This document shows, in pieces, positions 11,269-22,978 of a stretch of 64,000 bases of DNA (its first letter is position 1; every line of letters begins with the position of its first letter). The stretch is from assembly GCA_019614645.1 (NCBI GenBank), contig JABWDB010000017.1, forward strand, positions 1,550,001 to 1,614,000. Direction: 5' to 3'. The position numbers and the translations under genes are program-made. Source of the stretch: Stratiolaelaps scimitus (Eukaryota > Arthropoda > Arachnida > Mesostigmata > Laelapidae). A model generated the notes under the pieces. That model ran no database searches. It was given only the letters and a program-made list of their open reading frames with translations, and had not been told where the DNA came from.

Positions 11269-13271
11269 TTAGGAGAGAAATGTTCTCAAGATGCCGGCGA
11301 TCGGTGTCCGACACATGACGCATTCTGTGACACTGGCAGCACATGATGGACACGTGGCAAGATGGCCACAAGGCAGAAACACAACTCCCCGTTCTTGAGC
11401 CATGCAGACTCGGCAGAGCACGTTCTCGGGAATCTCGCCCAGGTCCCGTTGCTCCTCTGCAATCGAAAACGGAAACACGAAAACACAGTTTAATAAGTAT
11501 TCGTTTGCAGACTCCTTGCTCAATCATCCTGACTGAGTGAATCAGCCCAAATGGGTGGCGATTGTATATATATATATTATAAAGTACAAGTTTGAATGGT
11601 ATATAAACATTATATTTGTTTTGGGTAAAGCAGATACGAAGTACAAGCACAGATCATTAGCAGTATTAATGAACGTGTGTAAAAAATAAATATATATATA
11701 TATATTCTTATATATTATAGAAACTTCATATATGTGGTTAATTATATTAAAGTCGAAGCAGAATTCACAAATGTTATAGAAAAACCCTATTTGGAGGGCG
11801 GTTCCGAGTGACTAAAGACTGACTGGAATTGAAGCCTCCTTTCTACTAGTGCCGTCCACTGCTGGGTATATTCGCACAAAATGTTCACGAATGAGCACCC
11901 ATTTTATATATATATATACGTAGCACATCGTTTGTCTGTCCTGCTAGTTGAAGAAACATAGTTGAATGAACTCAGAGAGAGAGAGAGAAAGTTAGAGAGA
12001 GATTCATTCAATTTTGGATTTTATTCGATTTGTAGACTGTCAAGCTCATCTGCAGCCGCTCCAATTTCCCGTAACAAGTCCGAAGTCCACTTACGTTTCT
12101 TATCGGCAGGTGCAGTCTTCTTGTTGCCGAAGCTAAGCACCTGCCCGAGTACGTACGAGATTTCATCGTGGCTGCGGAAGCCACGCTGGTTGTCAAGCAT
12201 GTATTTTTTCAGGGTCATCCGTAGGACCTGTCTCGGTACGCCCTTCTCAAGGTAGAATTCGGCGTCGGATGAGTTCATGATCTTCTCGAGTTCGGTCCGC
12301 AGGTTAATTGGCAGGTTCGCATCACTGCTCATGCTGCCCGGCTCGAACTCACTCGAGGCCTGTGCTTCAGCCTCGGCAACAGCGCCGTTAACCAGCTCAT
12401 CGTGACGTTGCTGGCACTCGGCGACAAAAGCCTCGCCCTTGTTCAGCTGGACAAACTGGCATTTGGGGTACCAGCGCGCGTGCTCCACCCAAGGGTCGTC
12501 GCCCTCCTCCCAATTGCACAAGCCACCATCGCAATGGAAGCACTTGGTGTAGTCGTGCATGCCGAGAAAGAAGAAACCGGCTTCGACGAGCTCCTCCGGC
12601 TGAACCTTCGCTGTTTCAAGCCACTTGTTCTGGCTGGTGAACGTTGCCAGGCGGCTCCCTTGTGACACCATGTTCGGGTGCTTCGGTCCGATGTGTCGAA
12701 TCACGCCCTTCATGTGAGCGAGATCGCCGGGCAGGTCCTGACTCCCCGAAGATGTCGATGTACCGCACATGTTATAGTGTCCGACCTCGTCCTCGCCGCG
12801 GCACGCGTACGCCGGCGGGTTGAGGATAAATGGGCAGCACGAGAAGTTGCGAGCGTGCTCCTCGAACGGGACATCCGTCGCTTGCCATTGCTCGATGACG
12901 CCCTTACACCAGGCACATCTGACCTTGTCACTTTCATTCAGATAATAGAATCCGGCGTTCACCAGCCTCTGTGGGTCCAAATCCGGCTTGGGCCAATGCT
13001 CGAATGTCAGGAGCCGCTGTTCGGGCTGTTTCATTCTTTCGTCGAGAGGCACAATGGCCGAACTCTGCTTGAGGACGAATGGACATTGTGGACTGCGTTC
13101 ACGGTGTTTCGTGAAAGCGATATCGTTGAAGGCCCAATCAGACACTTCGAGTTTGCAGGCGAAACAGGCCGTCTCGAGTCCGTTGCCGAGATAGTAGAAG
13201 CCAGCGCGGGCCACCTTTTCCTTCGAGATGGGAGCCGTTGAAGGCCACGACCCGAACGACCTTAGCCGATC
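11269..13271 (-). CDS. Diap2/XIAP-like inhibitor of apoptosis: BIR1-BIR2-BIR3-UBA-RING
   Basis: Two exons are supported. The long exon 13271-12095 begins after a strong acceptor (TTTCAG, pyrimidine-rich) and ends at a perfect GTAAGT donor; the last exon 11456-11269 follows a TTGCAG acceptor and ends in the family-typical RTFLS stop. Joining across the phase-1 intron (638 bp) keeps the frame. Three BIR domains all show C-x2-C-x16-H-x6-C. BIR3 (GGL-x2-W...DDPW...HARW) keeps the XIAP-type peptide groove. A UBA-like helical domain follows (EKGVPRQVLRMTLKKY region), and the C-terminal RING (CRVC...CGHLATC...CVMC) should confer E3 ubiquitin ligase activity. The architecture and BIR2 resemble insect Diap2, which acts in IMD immune signalling and caspase control; XIAP is the vertebrate counterpart. 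The UBA-RING linker is much shorter than in insect Diap2. The first coding exon is not certain; a 10-codon candidate at 13410-13381 ending in GTAATA would fit in phase 0. Confidence 0.88.
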
Positions 13272-13380
13272 CTGAAATCGTCGAAGAAAAGAGAACAACA
13301 ACCGTTAGCTAACTTGCGCCTGCTATGAGATTGAATACGTTTACGATGTCCGGGTAGCGATATATATTTATATATATTAC

Positions 13381-13410
13381 GGAGATGCTCGCAAGACACA
13401 AGGGTGACAT
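13381..13410 (-). other. Candidate first coding exon of the Diap2-like gene
   Basis: An ATG-initiated 10-codon stretch on the minus strand ends at a moderate GTAATA donor and would splice in phase 0 over a 109-bp, (TA)-rich intron to the acceptor before 13271. Diap2 proteins normally have about 10-15 residues before the first BIR arginine, so the length fits. Nothing else supports it, and a more distant exon is equally possible. Confidence 0.25.
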
Positions 13411-14815
13411 AAAGGTGTATTTCTATTTAGTGTATGGAAAAATATATAGACGGCAGGAATTTCAGTATGATCAGGAATTAGAGGTTGTCTGTGGAAGAAA
13501 TTTGTCCGTTTGTTATCCTCGTGCGTGAGGTTCTTCCAGTCGCAGGCGAGCCGAGTTACCCGATTCACTCATCAAGTAACAATAATAATGCAGTTGTCCT
13601 GTACGTTTCTAATACACCTTTAGTTCAAGGTATACCCGAACCCTGTTATCTGAGAAAAGCTCGATAGACAAGCAGCACCATTTCGCTACATCACACACAC
13701 ACCTCACTCTATATTGGCACTCAGGGAATTCTTCCCCCTATTCAGCGATACCTGTAATTCTTGATCGGACATCCATGATAATCCAAGGCGATTCCTCTCG
13801 ACGATGGAGGCCGATTCGGGCAATAGACACATGCTACATTTGCATACATGTTTCGTATCCTTGAAATAAGTGTCTGTGCGGTACATCCTCGGAGTTAAAA
13901 CAATACTCAAATGTTCCAAGTCTAATTCGAAAGTACAATCGTACGGAGAAACCTTCAGCGATATGGACCGACAACGAGTCTAGATGCGGGCGTAATGAAT
14001 AGTGCCAACGAGCATAAGGGCTTTTGGCGATTCCAACAGCTGTTGCAACAAGTCACTGCTGTCGTGCCATTCGAGCCAACCAGAAACAATGTACGCGCAC
14101 TACACTAAATCTGGTCAGTCTGGCCAAGCGCCGGGCACATCGATCGATACAGTGGGAACCGTTATTATATAAATGCAGTATCGTCACATATGCCACCTTC
14201 GATTGGTAGTTCGACGAATTGGAAAAGAACTAATGTGGGCCATCAGGTGCAATCATCAACATTCTCTAGCGTATGTCATTAGTCGATCGCTTCAAACGTT
14301 ATTGGCCGGGATTATTGGCAATGCCCGCATTTGGCCGGATTAATGAGAGACGACCGTATTACTCATTGCTAACATCATCTCTCCACCCGTCAACTCTAAT
14401 GCCACACGAGCCGGACGGAGCGTCACCATCAGTATAGTCGCACAAGCATATTTGCAATGATATCGCTAGTACTAGTGCTAGAAGTAGTACTAGTAGTAAT
14501 AGTAGTGGTAGAGCAAAGGGTATTCCTTGAGTCTTCTTAAGAGGCTTTCGCTCGTAGGAGTGCCACGAGACTCGTTTTGGATTTCGTGCACACGAAACTG
14601 ATGCTCAATGGAGCCTTTACGCTTATCATCAACTTGTCATCATCATGGGCAGAAATCTTCGAAGGGAGGTCCAACGTAATCAAGATGAGTACGTGTATCC
14701 TACGATTACATCTGCCGCTGCAGTGTGAACTGAGTGCGGCATCTGGCGTTGCCAGTGTCGCGACAGCATCGTCGTGGCACAGATGGATAATACTAATATC
14801 CATAACTTAGCCTCC
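13411..14815. other. Non-coding stretch
   Basis: No gene is supported. A cryptic simple region of CTAGTA/TAG-like trinucleotides occurs at about 14468-14512. Open frames on both strands lack recognisable domains. Confidence 0.35.
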
Positions 14816-14819
14816 TTTG

Positions 14820-16970
14820 TGTGGCACGGGCGGCGTGGCCCGGATGACTAATGCACTCGTCTTTGAGTGTGGCTGCCCCTTAAACCGACGACACGATTCG
14901 TGATCGCCGCTTCGATGCTCGGAAATCGCGCGGCTAGGTTGAGCGGCACGCTTTGACGGTTTTGAACGTAGCTTTCCGGGCAATGTTTTGCTTTCATTTT
15001 CTCGGCTAGTACACATTGAGATAGTGTCTAATTATGTGTCTACGGAAAAAAAAAGAAGATAAATAAAATCGAAATCGAATGGAGGGCCTGCATTCGAATA
15101 GTCGAACCATGATTAGTCGCCTATAGGGTTGGCTGAATATCCGAACATCCTGTAGATTGGTGGCATTCAAGCTGGACACTAGGTACAAATCGGCGTTTCT
15201 CAATCTTGGAATCAGTAAACTTCCTCGAAAGCGTTCGGGTGAAACTGTTGTTCAAAAACAACACATGGACACCACAGTTGGTAACGACCATCGGTCAGGA
15301 TCGAACGAAACGTGTTTTACGTAACTTACAAAATGCAATTGCTATCATATACAAATACAAGGTGCGATACAATAATAATAGTATTCAATTATTGGTTATT
15401 CAATGATTTTTCTATAAACCCCATTCCTCGGTGAACTACACAAGCAACTGAAGGATCGACAACATCCTCTCTCTCTCGATTCTCAGAGATTTAACTCAAA
15501 TTCATTATTATGCGATCACATTACTGATGCTCTGTTGCACATTAACGACACCATGATTCAGTGATAATTAGAGCTCATATTTCAAGGTGATTCACTCTCG
15601 CACCAGGATGAGCCTTCCTATAATCAGTATCGCGAAATGTGATCGGTGATTGCACTTTGATTTGAACTTGGAATACTATATCGGGCGTATATAAGCTGCT
15701 GACCATATCAGCATTTCGCTTAGCACAACCGGATCTTTATCGCTTACTAATGTAATCACCTTACGTCAAGTTCAACCCGTCCAACTTCTGGCATCGACAT
15801 TCCACCCCAAGTAGCAGATTATATTATCATTTGGGATACGCACAGCTTTTTCTGCGAAGAGATATCTCTCACTAGCAACATTATCGTCCTTGACGCAGGT
15901 TGATCATTGTGCTATTGTGATTCTGATGCCGCTACCGCAGCGGTGGTAGCAGGAGCCGCCGTTGGCTCAAGCGAGAAAAAACCGACCGAGTGAAGGCCGT
16001 CACCGACATAGTCATGAATGAGTCATAGTTTCACCATTTCATTCTTATGGTGGCCACATACACATACTTCTTCCTGCAGTTGGCGGCATGGCAACGAATA
16101 ATAACGAGAGCCAACTGCCACTAGCATTTTCAACCGTTGAGATGCAAGCAAATGCCAAGTCGTTCGAATCACTGCGAGATAGACGATATTCTCGAGAGGC
16201 AGATAACAGAACGTCTATGACAATGTCAAGCGGCGCGTTTAACGAAACCAGGTTGATACTCATGATATATATATATATATATTATATATATACATTGGCG
16301 TTGTGTCGTCTGTACTCATATTTATCGATTCGAATCTGCGCTGATGGCCAAAGAATGTTTTCTATGAAAACTTCCCTTACAATCTTACCCCATGTGGTGC
16401 GCGATACTACCAGCCGTGTAACAGTAATCGTGTGTACAAAAACTATCGACTCTTAAACATAAAGCAGAAACAAGATTATCAGAAGTAAGGTTTGAAAACA
16501 AAAACATCACCTAATCACGCCAATCGAAACATAAGATAGCTTTGTCCAATACATCGGATGCATCAGAACCGGCTTCTCATCAAACGACCCTTCATCGTTC
16601 GCTTCCGAAGCCGACGCAGGCGAATACCAATATTAGAGGCAATGAGGATATTTGTCTCTGTCTGCCGTCACAGGCGAGGAAGAGGAAAAACACCTTCTGA
16701 AATTCGATGAGACGTTGACTCATATCATCGTGCGCAGTCCGGTACCACGACGACAACGGTGGCAGCAGTAGTAGTTGGTACAGGGCTGGCTGTGGCGCTG
16801 TGCCCCACCACGATTATCGAGCAACAGTGATACAGAGAGGCAAGATAGCGTAGGGAGTGTTCGAAAGGAACACCTTTCAATTTCATCAATCCCGCACCCC
16901 GTTGAGCTCTCCAATGCTGTCGCCGTGAATCAAAACGACAGTTAAGGGCGACTAAGTCGTCTCATGTCAT
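14820..16970. other. Non-coding stretch, possible decayed tRNA-like head and a TATA-like site
   Basis: A tRNA-head-like segment (CGGCGTGGCCCGGATGACTAATG) lies near 14829. A TATA-like sequence is at 15688, and a (TA)n tract at 16264-16293. A minus or plus gene cannot be built from the short frames here. Confidence 0.3.
15688..15695 (+). promoter_or_regulatory. TATA-box-like sequence
   Basis: TATATAAG in a GC-flanked context (GGGCG before, CTGCTG after), with an initiator-like TCAG about 20 bases downstream. It resembles an arthropod core promoter, but no downstream coding exon could be tied to it and spacing to the initiator is slightly short. Chance occurrence in this AT-rich window is possible. 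Confidence 0.22.
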
Positions 16971-16979
16971 TCGAGTGCA

Positions 16980-17150
16980 TCTTGCAGCCAGGAGGAGACA
17001 CGTAGGTGCGCGGGCTCGATTCCCACCGTCGTAAATTTGTTGTTGTGCTGCATTTAGGGGTTCGCCTTAAGAATCAATGCGAAAAGCAATTCCGAGGACG
17101 TAAAATGTTGGCTGGGAGTTGGCCCGAAAATGAAAGTCATTCTGGAAGAT
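16980..17150 (+). repeat. SINE-B copy
   Basis: The head segment ACGTAGGTGCGCGGGCTCG followed by ATTCCCACCG is a Pol III B-box-bearing arm shared with the minus-strand copy at 27945-28110. A central AGGGGTTCGCCTTA block and the tail AAAATGTTGGCTGGGAG plus GGCCCGAAAATGAAAG follow. It is one of the more complete copies of this family in the window. Confidence 0.7.
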
Positions 17151-17154
17151 GCTG

Positions 17155-20100
17155 CAATAACGGAACATCTGTAGCCCCTCTATGACAATAAGAATAGAAG
17201 AAAGAGCTCTCTCTCTCTCTCACACACGGGAGATGAATTAGTGATATTGATATCAACAACTGCTGAATGACGATTATGGAGCGTCGACACGGAACACTCA
17301 AGATGATATGTATCTATGTATGTACATATTAGATTAGCAGTTAATTGTTAAAATGAGTGCTCTTATAATTACAACTAAATAATTATATTATAAAGAGGAC
17401 AGTCGCAACGTAAATAAATTACAGACAAGCCAATCGTGTACGAGTACGACTAACCACGTAAATATTCGCTATCTCTCTCTCTCTCTCTGACTTTCTCTCA
17501 TAATTTCTAAATGGTTATCGCTTCCAGTACGTTTATCGTTGCCTCACTGTGTTGTTGCTGAAAGGCTGATCCAAGCAAGTCTGTACGCGAGGAGTATTCC
17601 GATAAATACTAAATCTAATATGCTCTATGTGTATATGCAAATCGGCATAGTATGATACTCATTGGTGACTAAATAAGAGCAGTACAAACACAGAACGAAC
17701 GAATTTGGCCTAGCTCATAGGCCTTGCTAGCCAAAGAGCTCAGGTTCACCCGCTTTGCCAATCGACCTCCACGCGGTCCACAATACTCGAACTAGTACAC
17801 TTGCCGAAATCCTTTTCCAAGGTGGCATCACAGGTGCAATGTCCGACCTAACCTAACAAGGCATAGTCTGATATTCGCTAATAGCGAACAACAAGCTATT
17901 ACGCGCACGCTATTCGCTTGACCCAGATGTCATCAGAAATCGGCTATATATGATAACTATGTTGCTCTGCCTCTTACCCAATCAACCAGCAGCAGAAACT
18001 CGCCCACGCATCTCTTATGTGCTGCCGTATGACGGTTCCAACGACATCTCACCTTACCATACATATAATAATGTCGATGACATAATCGAACAATATCGTT
18101 CAGGTACAAACAGCCAGAGAGGCGAACAGAGAATAGCCACGCCTGAGGGAACGAACAGTTGTATCTAATTATACTTATATATTGATTGCAGTGTGCTCCC
18201 TCGTATGCGTCACACATGCGCCATCGTCAAGAGTGAAATTTATTCCATAACGCGAGTACGTTTGTTTCCATAAATCGTATTTATTTTTTGTCGCAGTCGC
18301 GCAGCGCTATTTATTACTACGTGGATAGGCGCTGCTACGTTTGGTGGGGCCAGCCGCTAACAGAGACACCCGACATCGAAGTCTAGATGTGGCCCAGATT
18401 TGAATTTTCATATTGTTGCGGGTCACTGCGAAGTACTGTAATAGGCACCCAATCAATTCGGCGCATCGATGTATTTCACAATTTAGCAATAATAATTATA
18501 ACAGTAATAATTGTTATATGGCTGTAGTAGCCATTGGAAAATATTCGGACGCCTGGCCAAGATATCAAATCAGGCTCGCAGGATATCAACCTAGGCCTGG
18601 TGCGAAGAAACGTCCCACCGTACTGCCAACCGCCTTTTGTTGGACTAACCACGTGCCGTTAAAGTGGGACCACCATCAACTGCCATTCCTTCTTAATTCC
18701 TGTGGGAGTTATATTTTCTTTTTTTTTACTTTTCAATACGACCCATTAGTTATCGAAGGACAAACGCCACGTCGATGGGTGAGCGACATCAACCGTGAGC
18801 TTATGAAGGGATTCAAATGGTTCATTCAGGTATTCCGGCATTATGCGCGTGTAGCTTATGTACTCGCGCTAAGAAAATTGGCTCGTATCTCGGAATTCAT
18901 AGCTGGAGTTTCTATAAAGATGAACACCGAGACTAAATAAAGAGTGTAAAAGATTGAAAGCAACACTTTTGCTCAGCAATACGTTCAGGACTGCCGTCGA
19001 TGTTAGACTCAATATGCGACGCGTTTGGAGAAAAACAATGATTGAATTTGTTGTCACTAGAAACTCCCAGCACTAAGTGATACTGCGTACGTGCCGCGAA
19101 TATATATATATATATATATAATATTATATGACCATTGGATTGAATATATTCACGGTAAGTACAAAGTATCAGTTAATGCTGCGAGTTTCTAGTGAGAACA
19201 GATTCAATCTTTTTTTTCTTCAAACAGATCTATATATATATATATATATATATATCTGTTTGAATTATTGTTGGGACTGTGGTCAACCACACGCACACGC
19301 CCAAGAGGCGACACCAACTACGCAAAAGACCCTTTCGCGTAAACATCACCGCCATTCAAGTGTGAACTGGGCTAAGCCAATCCGTGTCGCTGGTAAACAA
19401 GGCGTTGTTTCAGTTCTGTCAATGGCGGCCGGGGATCCCGATGTCGATGACCATTGGAAACATATCCAATCGATGAATCCCAATTAAGCAGCAGTGTTTA
19501 ACTGCTCTAAACAAAAAAAATATAATTTCGATACATGCTAATTCTAGCTTGCGAAAGGCTGATTTCTGTTTCTAGTTATTTTATTGCATCTTTTGAATTC
19601 ACCCGCCAAAGGAGTTGTCTTTCACGGGTAAAAAAAAGAACTGTCCATTTTAATATGCTATTCCCTTACATTGCATATTACAATTAATAATTTATAATTG
19701 CCATAATTCGATTATTCGCCGCTAACGCTGCGGACTATTGCACGTATCTCGTATCCTACGCGCCATGAGGATACCCTTAAACTATCTACCAACGAAGCCC
19801 CAGAAAAATGTGACCGCATGAAACCAAGTATGGCCAACTAAGCTTCTTAGTTCGACTTCGAAATTATACAATACTCTACTACACCTACATCGAATGGATT
19901 CGCAATTCGTCGACTCGACCCTGCTCGTTTGCGTCTGTCGATCTCGGAAGCTTCTGAGGCTTTCGCTGAGCGACAGCCCGCTTCACCCTCACCAAAACCC
20001 AGTATTCAACCAGCGGACAAAATAAAGTAACGAAGCTCTCGCTCCTGGTCGCCGTGCGTTTCACAATGTCAACTGCCACAACTGCCTGCGGGCATGGCGT

Positions 20101-20420
20101 GGTGGACAAGGTAGGCAATACCAAAAAGGGAGTTTTGTGGAGTCTGAGGTTCAAATCTGAGTGGAGCCATATTTACTTTCATAGGCAGTATCTCCGCAAT
20201 AAGATTTGTTAAGTAGTAGTGGCAACTAATGTGGTCTGCGGCATAGCTAGCACTGTGCAGAAAGGAAGGCACCGTACACCCCCTGTATGCGTCACAAATA
20301 CTGCATGTTTACATACACGGGGCTTTCTACAGACACCCTATTGACCACAGTAGCTGTTCACAGACGTGAAGTGGACAGAGGTATTGAGAGAAAGTCTGGT
20401 CTTGAGAGACCAGAAAGAAA
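17155..20420. other. Non-coding stretch with CT and TA repeats
   Basis: No gene is supported. There are (CT)n runs near 17209-17222 and 17469-17488, (TA)n at 19100-19124 and the foldback at 19219-19264. A plus-strand frame at 18413-18940 (175 codons) has no recognisable domain and includes poly-Phe from a T run. A tRNA-like arm (GAGGTTCAAATCTGAGTGG) occurs near 20142. Confidence 0.35.
19219..19264. repeat. Inverted repeat enclosing (TA)n
   Basis: The 11-base arms TTCAAACAGAT (19219-19229) and ATCTGTTTGAA (19254-19264) are perfect complements flanking a CTA(TA)n loop, so the whole segment can fold back. It is the second of three unrelated-arm foldbacks built on TA tracts in the window. Confidence 0.85.
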
Positions 20421-20423
20421 AAG

Positions 20424-20478
20424 ACCACCCCCCCTTAAAAAAAAAAAAAAACCACCCCCCCTTTAAAAAAAAAAAAAA
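20424..20478. repeat. Tandem duplication of a poly-C/poly-A unit
   Basis: Two adjacent copies of a unit made of ACCA, a run of seven or eight C, TT or TTT, and about 14-15 A. Nothing similar is seen elsewhere. A real local duplication or an assembly/sequencing artefact in homopolymers are both possible. Confidence 0.7.
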
Positions 20479-20550
20479 CTGCCACAACTGCTATTGACTG
20501 TCGACTGTTTTGGTTGGCATGGCGCACGGAAGAGCACCATACACGCTTAC

Positions 20551-20680
20551 ATTCACTGTGATACCGCCACATAGTCAGGAAGCCATCCGGTCTGGCAGAG
20601 CAACAGCCTGGCGAAACGCGAAGCCGAGGCGGCGGACCCGCGCTGTTCTCAGTGAATATCAACGCTGACGAGATGTTCAT
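20551..20680 (-). other. Possible exon in a GC-rich block (unidentified)
   Basis: On the minus strand an ATG at 20680 opens a frame of 43 codons that runs into a GTAAGC donor-like site, ending in phase 1. The encoded segment is Pro/Arg/Ser-rich and not recognised. The region 20490-20960 is richer in G+C than its surroundings, which makes a promoter-proximal exon conceivable, but no joining exon was found. Confidence 0.2.
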
Positions 20681-20969
20681 GTGGGATACCCCGCCAGCAA
20701 ACTGAGCCAAGCGCAACTGCAGCGTCGATATTCAACCGGCATTCAGCGGCTGAGAGTCGCTCACACATGAACAGTGGAACGTTGGCAGGTGACGCGCTAG
20801 ATACAGTGGACGGACGCTGGAACGAAGCGTTTCGCCAACAAGCGGAGAGGGTAGGGAGATGTCGAGTGGCCGTCACCGTTCGGGGCCACCAACCAAAGGC
20901 AAACAGGAGGAGCGCTTACAGCAACGGCTCACAGCAACAGCAAATGACGATGCTGCTATCTACCTATCT

Positions 20970-22600
20970 ATATATCTATGTGTCCCTCCCTTTATGCGTA
21001 TTGAGTTGGTGGCTGTGGCTGGCTTGCAGAAGTCTTCTGAGTAAGCACAATGCTCGTATCCTGCTCTGCTAGAATGGTACTGATATATACTATGGAATAG
21101 TATAAGCGAACCGAGCTGCGTTGGGTTAGAATAGGCTTCATCAATAGCATGCCAACTGCTAACAGTTACCAGCATGTCAACAATCCTCGTGGTCTCAACC
21201 TGTCACATGAAGCATCTGATGCCGTATACTATAGCAGCGGTGGTCACCACTACCATTTCTACTATTACGATCTGCCGAAACTACATACACACATGAATAA
21301 ATGCCAGTCAAATGCTGTGCCAAGCAACCAACGGCAGAGCAGCAAGATACGACTGATCGCGCACGGGCTACAACGGTGGCAAGGCGATAAAGGTCTCCTG
21401 GCGGGATACAACTGCACCAGGTTGGTTTACGTTTTCCGCAATGGGCCTTCGACTGTTCACGCTGTCCTCTTTGCTGCCCGGCCATGGGCCTTGCACACCT
21501 CCTCGAGAATACGAGGCGTGGACGTTGCTGATAGCGGAGGACACGAGTTGTAGACACGACAACGTAATGATAAATCAAGCACTCGATAGGATTCGAAAAA
21601 ATATAACCTCGATAAAACAACTACGGGGGAACATACAGAAGGTATATATGGGGCTGCAGAACTACTTGTGGTTGGTTTCATAATAATTAAATACAATGTC
21701 ATGTTCGAGTAAATCCGTTCGACGAACGACAATTGCAATGAAGAGATCAGTTGTCCACATAGTGGGATAGTCTGTGCTTTTAGCACACAATAGATTATCT
21801 CGTCATGGAAAAACGTCCGCACAAGTAGTTGACTGCCTGTGGATAGCTGCCACTAAACAAGTGTTACGCCGTCAATATGATCTGTGCTATCAAACGTTAT
21901 ATGCCCAATATTCTCTGCTGTCCTGTCGCTGCCGAATCTTCCCCTGCCAACGCCGACTTCCCTAGTGCTGTCCATGTAACAAATAGATAAAGGAAGACCA
22001 CTCATCACTGGTGCCGCTGTTAGGGCTGTGTGATTGTAAAAGATGGCGGTGCTGTAAGCCACAATCGAGGCCACCACCGTCAGCAGCCCACGGCAGCCAT
22101 TTTACTTCCACAGGCTTGGCCACATTTTACCATATGCAGCTGGTTTTGCGATACAAGCATTGTATACGAAACACCAAACTTGCTAAAATCCAATAACATC
22201 TAGCAAATAAAAACCCGAGTCTTTATTGCCTTCATTGCTGCCTTAAGGCGCAGACCCCGTAAGAGGCCAGGAACTCGACTCACCGCCTCCGCATATTCCG
22301 TAAATCGGCTCATATAGCGCACTTTACTATGACGGCGATGCGGCAGGGCCATGATTTTCCACATTTTAGAAGGATTAAATTCGATTAGATACTCGCTTAA
22401 ACATACGACGCCTACTCCGCGAGCCGAAATACACCGATCATAGATAGGATCTCGATAGAGTCGAGCGGTTAGTAAGATAAGGTTAAAATAGGCACTGCTG
22501 TGGTGCTGCAACGCTTATGTATATGTATACATATATGTATATATATATATATATTATGAAGATGTACTTCATTCCATCCAAATGGTGCGCATATCATGTT
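20970..22600. other. Non-coding stretch
   Basis: No gene is supported. Overlapping open frames on both strands near 21150-21820 are mutually incompatible and none shows a domain. A TA/TG tract is at about 22517-22555. Confidence 0.35.
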
Positions 22601-22669
22601 GTTATGTGCTGTTTATGCCAGCTTGTAAACAAAGGGTCGATTGACACCAAGTGTCTTCATAGTACTTAC

Positions 22670-22978
22670 AGTTTCACATTCAAAGTTGGGCTTTCGACTG
22701 CTGGTACTGCTGCCGCCGGCCCTGGACGAGCCCGTTGAACTCGGCGGCTGTCGAATTGAGGGCGGTGCCGAAGTCGAAGTTTTTGTCGACTGTTTTGTTG
22801 AAGTTGCTGTCATACTCGTTGGAGTACTGACCGCCGTTGCGGGGCTCAAGCCCACTTGCAGCGACGACGTTGGCGTCGTTGGAGGTGAGACCTGTTTTTG
22901 AGGCCGGTTTATCATGGTCGTGGGGCCATCGACGGGTCGAGCTGGGCTCACATGGTTTACCACTGTTCCAGGAGCCAT
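22670..22978 (-). CDS. First coding exon of an unidentified Ser/Thr/Pro-rich protein (partial)
   Basis: An ATG at 22978 in strong initiation context (A at -3, G at +4) opens 103 codons on the minus strand ending exactly at a consensus GTAAGT donor in phase 0. The product begins with a short MAPGTVVNHV stretch, then is dominated by Ser, Thr, Pro and Gly, with basic residues near the end (SRKPNFE). The frame is open a further 40-odd codons upstream to a TAG without another ATG. Such low-complexity N-termini are common in nuclear regulators, channels and adaptor proteins, so no function is proposed. The surrounding 22.6-24.6 kb block is GC- and CpG-rich, as expected of a promoter/5' UTR region. 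Downstream exons were not found in the window to the left. Confidence 0.45.

Noticed and set aside
12021..12094. In-frame continuation of the BIR3/UBA exon to a stop at 12021
   Set aside because: A perfect GTAAGT donor precedes it, and splicing there joins the RING exon in frame; the read-through would lack the RING. A truncated isoform remains possible.
12402..13241. Long plus-strand frames opposite the BIR exon
   Set aside because: Antisense shadows of the strongly supported BIR-coding exon.
18413..18940. 175-codon plus-strand frame
   Set aside because: No domain, includes poly-Phe from a T run, no splice partner.
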